Source of the DNA: an uncultured Sphingomonas sp. | Lineage (GTDB): Bacteria; Pseudomonadota; Alphaproteobacteria; Sphingomonadales; Sphingomonadaceae | Length of the DNA: 15,422 nucleotides | NCBI GenBank assembly: GCA_946886845.1 | Contig: CAMPJH010000020.1 | Span: 1 to 15,422 of the forward strand | Reading direction: 5' to 3' | Part shown: one piece after another, positions 13,593 to 15,422 of the stretch | Numbering within the stretch: the first letter of the stretch is position 1 | Layout of the letters: each line of letters begins with the position of its first letter | Translations under genes and position numbers: made by a program | Notes under the pieces: model-generated | Told to the model about the DNA's origin: nothing | What the model saw: only the letters and a program-made list of their open reading frames with translations | Database searches by the model: none

Positions 13593-14800
13593 TCCGCGGC
13601 CACCAGCAGGGCGGACGCATCGTTTCCGGTGCGATCGCCGAGAAGCTCGGCGATCAGCGCCGCCATCCGCGCTTGCGTGGTGCTCCAGCTGGTTGCCGAC
13701 AAAAGCAGGTCGGCCTCGGCCAGCCATGCGCCTTCGCGCTCGAGGCCGAGCATGCGCTGGCATTGATCGACGAACTCTTGTGGGCTGTTGGCAATTCCGA
13801 CGCCCCGGAGATGGCCGTAATGGCGGACGACGTCCCTCACCGGTGTCGAGACCACCGGCTTGCCGCCGGCAAGATATTCGGGGGTCTTGGTCGGCGAGAT
13901 GAACTGGGTCGAATCGTTCATCGCGAACGGCATCAGGGCGACGTCCCAACCGGCCAGATAGGCCGGAAGCTGCTCATACGTCTTAGGCCCCAGATAATGG
14001 ATGTTGGGCCGCTTCGGCAGCTCCTCCTCCGAAATCTTCACGACCGGCCCGACCATGATGAACGACCAATCGGGTCGCAGCTCGGCGACCCGGTCGAGCA
14101 GCTCGGTATCGAACCGTTCGTCGATCACACCGAAGAAGCCGAGCCGCGGGTGTGGGATTGCGGCCTGGTCGTCCGGTTCGGCAAGCGCCGTGCGCGCGGT
14201 CTGGAAATGTCGGCGGTCGACCGATGAGGGGAATAGATGGACGCTGTCGTGACGGTCTTTCTTGGCCTCATAGAGGCTGGTACCGCCGGTGAAGACGAGG
14301 TCGGCTCGCTGCAGCAGCTCCTGTTCGAGATCGAGCAGCTGGGGCGGCGCGAAGCGGAACTTCGAAAGCTCGTCCATCGCGTCATAGACCGTCACGCTCA
14401 CGTCGAGGTCGCGCGAAAAGGGCAGCATCATCGGCGTGTAGTACCAGGCGACGATCGGCCGGCTAAGCCCCGCCGAATAAGCGTCGAGTAGCCGCTTCAA
14501 TGCTGCGGTGCGGCGCGTCTCGCTCATACCCTCCGGCACGTGTGGAGTGACGATCCGCACCTGCGGGAAATCTTCGGCCGAGCGAACCTTGAGAAGGGCA
14601 GTCTCGCGCTTGCCGATCTCGACCGGCTCTTCCCAGAAGACAACCGTCATGTCGTCGGCGAAGCGGCTCATCAAATGCTGGGGCCGCTGGAACACGAAAT
14701 CCCACCGCAGGTGCGAGAAGCACAATAGCGTTGGGCGGCTGTCATTCGGCGCCGAGTGCTCGGCTTCCGACTCAACTGGCACTCCGACGCTGGTCAGCAT
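13589..14800 (-). CDS. GT-B type glycosyltransferase (GT4/GT1-like)
   Basis: This 403-residue protein looks like a GT-B fold transferase. The N-terminal domain begins LLCFSHLRWDFVFQRPQHL (25-43), a pattern seen in a group of bacterial glycosyltransferases, followed by WEEPVE and the YDAMDEL block (139-145). The C-terminal nucleotide-sugar domain has PRLGFFGVIDERFD (218-231), IHYLGPKTYEQLPAYLAGWDVALMPF and SPTKTPEYLAGGKPVVST (302-319), where Glu308 is the usual donor-binding Glu. The donor and acceptor are unknown; UDP-Galf is a reasonable guess because glf is translationally coupled downstream. No membrane helix is visible. The start is set by a perfect AGGAGG at 14816-14811, ten bases before the ATG. 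The extension to 14899 lacks such a site. It is the first gene of the GT-glf-GH43 operon. Confidence 0.9.
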   Translation of the reverse strand: MLTSVGVPVESEAEHSAPNDSRPTLLCFSHLRWDFVFQRPQHLMSRFADDMTVVFWEEPVEIGKRETALLKVRSAEDFPQVRIVTPHVPEGMSETRRTAALKRLLDAYSAGLSRPIVAWYYTPMMLPFSRDLDVSVTVYDAMDELSKFRFAPPQLLDLEQELLQRADLVFTGGTSLYEAKKDRHDSVHLFPSSVDRRHFQTARTALAEPDDQAAIPHPRLGFFGVIDERFDTELLDRVAELRPDWSFIMVGPVVKISEEELPKRPNIHYLGPKTYEQLPAYLAGWDVALMPFAMNDSTQFISPTKTPEYLAGGKPVVSTPVRDVVRHYGHLRGVGIANSPQEFVDQCQRMLGLEREGAWLAEADLLLSATSWSTTQARMAALIAELLGDRTGNDASALLVAAE

Positions 14801-14810
14801 TTTGGCTAGT

Positions 14811-14816
14811 CCTCCT
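14811..14816 (-). promoter_or_regulatory. Strong Shine-Dalgarno AGGAGG of the glycosyltransferase operon
   Basis: On the minus strand AGGAGG lies ten bases before the ATG at 14800. It is one of the strongest ribosome-binding sites in the window and decides this start against the upstream ATG at 14899. It overlaps the edge of a 10-bp tandem repeat in the leader. Confidence 0.75.
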
Positions 14817-14834
14817 GTTGGTTTCTGTTGGTTT
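14815..14834. repeat. Perfect 10-bp tandem repeat (two copies) in the glycosyltransferase leader
   Basis: The plus-strand unit CTGTTGGTTT occurs at 14815-14824 and again, identically, at 14825-14834. On the transcript it reads AAACCAACAG twice, running into the AGGAGG Shine-Dalgarno. It may be a slippage duplication or a protein/RNA binding site; only two copies are present. Confidence 0.8.
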
Positions 14835-14923
14835 GAATGACAATTATTGAACGGGTCGAGCGCCATCGCGGTTCCGGGGCATTGACGCAGGTGAATCAAA
14901 ATCTAACCTGTTGCAGTGCAGCA

Positions 14924-14952
14924 TGACCGGCACCGGCGATTGACCGGCACCG
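14924..14952. repeat. 12-bp direct repeat TGACCGGCACCG upstream of pccB
   Basis: TGACCGGCACCG occurs at 14924-14935 and identically at 14941-14952, 17 bases apart start to start. A third, inverted core CCGGTCA lies at 14981-14987, just before the pccB ribosome-binding site. The arrangement suits a regulator-binding array, but the bound protein cannot be named. Confidence 0.7.
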
Positions 14953-15001
14953 TTCCGCCGTGGAAGACACGCCCCAACAGCCGGTCACACAGGGGAAACC
15001 A

Positions 15002-15422
15002 TTGGCGACCACCATCGAAGAGCTGGAGAAACGCCGCGAGCTGGCGCGCCTCGGCGGCGGCGAAAAGCGTATTGCGGCGCAACATGCGAAGGGTCGGCTG
15101 ACCGCGCGCGAGCGCCTGTCCGTCCTGCTCGACCCCGGCAGTTTCGAAGAATATGACATGTTCGTCGAGCACAATTGCGCCGACTTCGGCATGGAAAAGC
15201 AGAAGATCCCCGGCGATGGAGTCGTTACGGGTTCGGGCACGATTAACGGCCGCCTGGTCTGTGTCTTCGCCCAGGACTTCACCGTGTTCGGCGGCTCGCT
15301 GTCCGAGCGCCACGCGGAGAAGATCTGCAAGGTGATGGACATGGCGATGAAGGTCGGCGCGCCGGTGATCGGCCTCAACGACAGCGGCGGCGCGCGCATC
15401 CAGGAAGGCGTCGCCAGCCTCG
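15002..15422 (+). CDS. pccB: Acyl-CoA (propionyl-CoA-type) carboxylase beta subunit, N-terminal part
   Basis: This is the carboxyltransferase beta chain of a biotin-dependent acyl-CoA carboxylase; propionyl-CoA carboxylase converts propionyl-CoA to methylmalonyl-CoA in odd-chain and branched amino-acid breakdown. The first 140 codons are present, and the gene continues past the right edge. Typical segments are [77 protein letters not shown] and [15 protein letters not shown], which form the crotonase-like CT fold. The likely start is a TTG at 15002-15004 with AGGGGA ending five bases before it. A GTG at 14960 in the same frame would add 14 residues and is the alternative. Propionyl-CoA specificity is the most common for such sequences in alphaproteobacteria, but methylcrotonyl- or acetyl-CoA types cannot be fully excluded from this part. 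Confidence 0.92.
   Translation, partial: MATTIEELEKRRELARLGGGEKRIAAQHAKGRLTARERLSVLLDPGSFEEYDMFVEHNCADFGMEKQKIPGDGVVTGSGTINGRLVCVFAQDFTVFGGSLSERHAEKICKVMDMAMKVGAPVIGLNDSGGARIQEGVASL

Larger units (their letters stand above)
14801..15001. promoter_or_regulatory. Divergent control region between the glycosyltransferase operon and pccB
   Basis: At 201 bases this is the longest non-coding stretch in the window. It holds the tandem repeat and SD of the glycosyltransferase leader at the left. Toward pccB it has a near-palindrome TGTTGCA-G-TGCAGCA (14909-14923, one mismatch between arms) and then TGACCGG-containing repeats. A possible plus-strand -35 TTGACG lies at 14882-14887, but the -10 around 14904-14910 is weak. 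On the minus strand AATAAT, just upstream of the tandem repeat, could be a -10 without a clear -35. Both operons are probably controlled from here. Confidence 0.45.

Noticed and set aside
12675..13766. A 363-codon plus-strand open frame across glf
   Set aside because: It lies opposite a secure glf, has composition typical of a shadow frame and shows no recognisable domain.
13593..13949. N-terminal extension of glf
   Set aside because: It lies wholly within the glycosyltransferase gene in another frame and would push the FAD motif to about residue 140.
14835..14860. A sigma70-type promoter for the glycosyltransferase operon around the AATAAT on the minus strand
   Set aside because: A -10-like hexamer is visible, but no acceptable -35 lies 16-18 bases upstream, so it was not listed as its own feature.
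1..15422. Mobile elements, CRISPR arrays, tRNA or rRNA genes
   Set aside because: No transposase or integrase reading frames, no regularly spaced repeats, and no tRNA- or rRNA-like segments were seen; genes are tightly packed with uniform composition.

Overview
The window is about 15.4 kb of GC-rich, gene-dense DNA that looks like the chromosome of an alphaproteobacterium, most likely order Sphingomonadales. That placement rests on inference from gene order (ruvCA near ruvB-ybgC-tolQ, and a DUF2312/GapR gene next to pyruvate kinase), protein style and base composition, not on a marker gene. I see no tRNA, rRNA, CRISPR array, insertion sequence or phage gene.

Layout: (1) 1-2883, minus strand: ruvB, a secreted DUF3089 alpha/beta-hydrolase, the ybgC thioesterase and the start of tolQ, all joined by stop/start overlaps. 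(2) 2939-4063, plus strand: an exported M19-type dipeptidase homologue, inserted between ruvB and the other ruv genes, with an apparently degraded metal site. (3) 4065-6922, minus strand: a tight operon read gapR-like, yebC, ruvC, ruvA, a GFA-type zinc protein and a DUF1622 membrane protein. ruvC appears to start with CTG inside a CTGA overlap. (4) 7025-8485, plus strand: pyruvate kinase. (5) 8494-10133, minus strand: a histidine phosphatase coupled to a stand-alone NAD(P)HX dehydratase. (6) 10219-14800: a carbohydrate module with an operon (minus strand) of glycosyltransferase, UDP-galactopyranose mutase and a GH43 glycosidase, facing a convergent clan GH-A-like glycosidase on the plus strand. 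(7) 15002-end, plus strand: the first 140 codons of an acyl-CoA carboxylase beta subunit (pccB-like).

Functional links: ruvA, ruvB and ruvC together make the complete Holliday-junction branch migration and resolution machine, although they sit in two transcription units. ybgC and tolQ open the Tol-Pal envelope cluster, which continues beyond the left edge. The carbohydrate module is the best candidate for something poorly described. Glf makes UDP-galactofuranose, the glycosyltransferase could use it, and two glycosidases without signal peptides could trim the product in the cytoplasm.

The same-strand junctions use stop/start overlaps with all four NTG starts (ATGA, GTGA, TTGA, CTGA). The convergent gene ends are separated by only 1, 8 and 3 bases, which leaves no room for intergenic terminators. 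The only non-coding stretches of note are 14801-15001, 6923-7024, 10134-10218 and 2884-2938; none exceeds about 200 bases.
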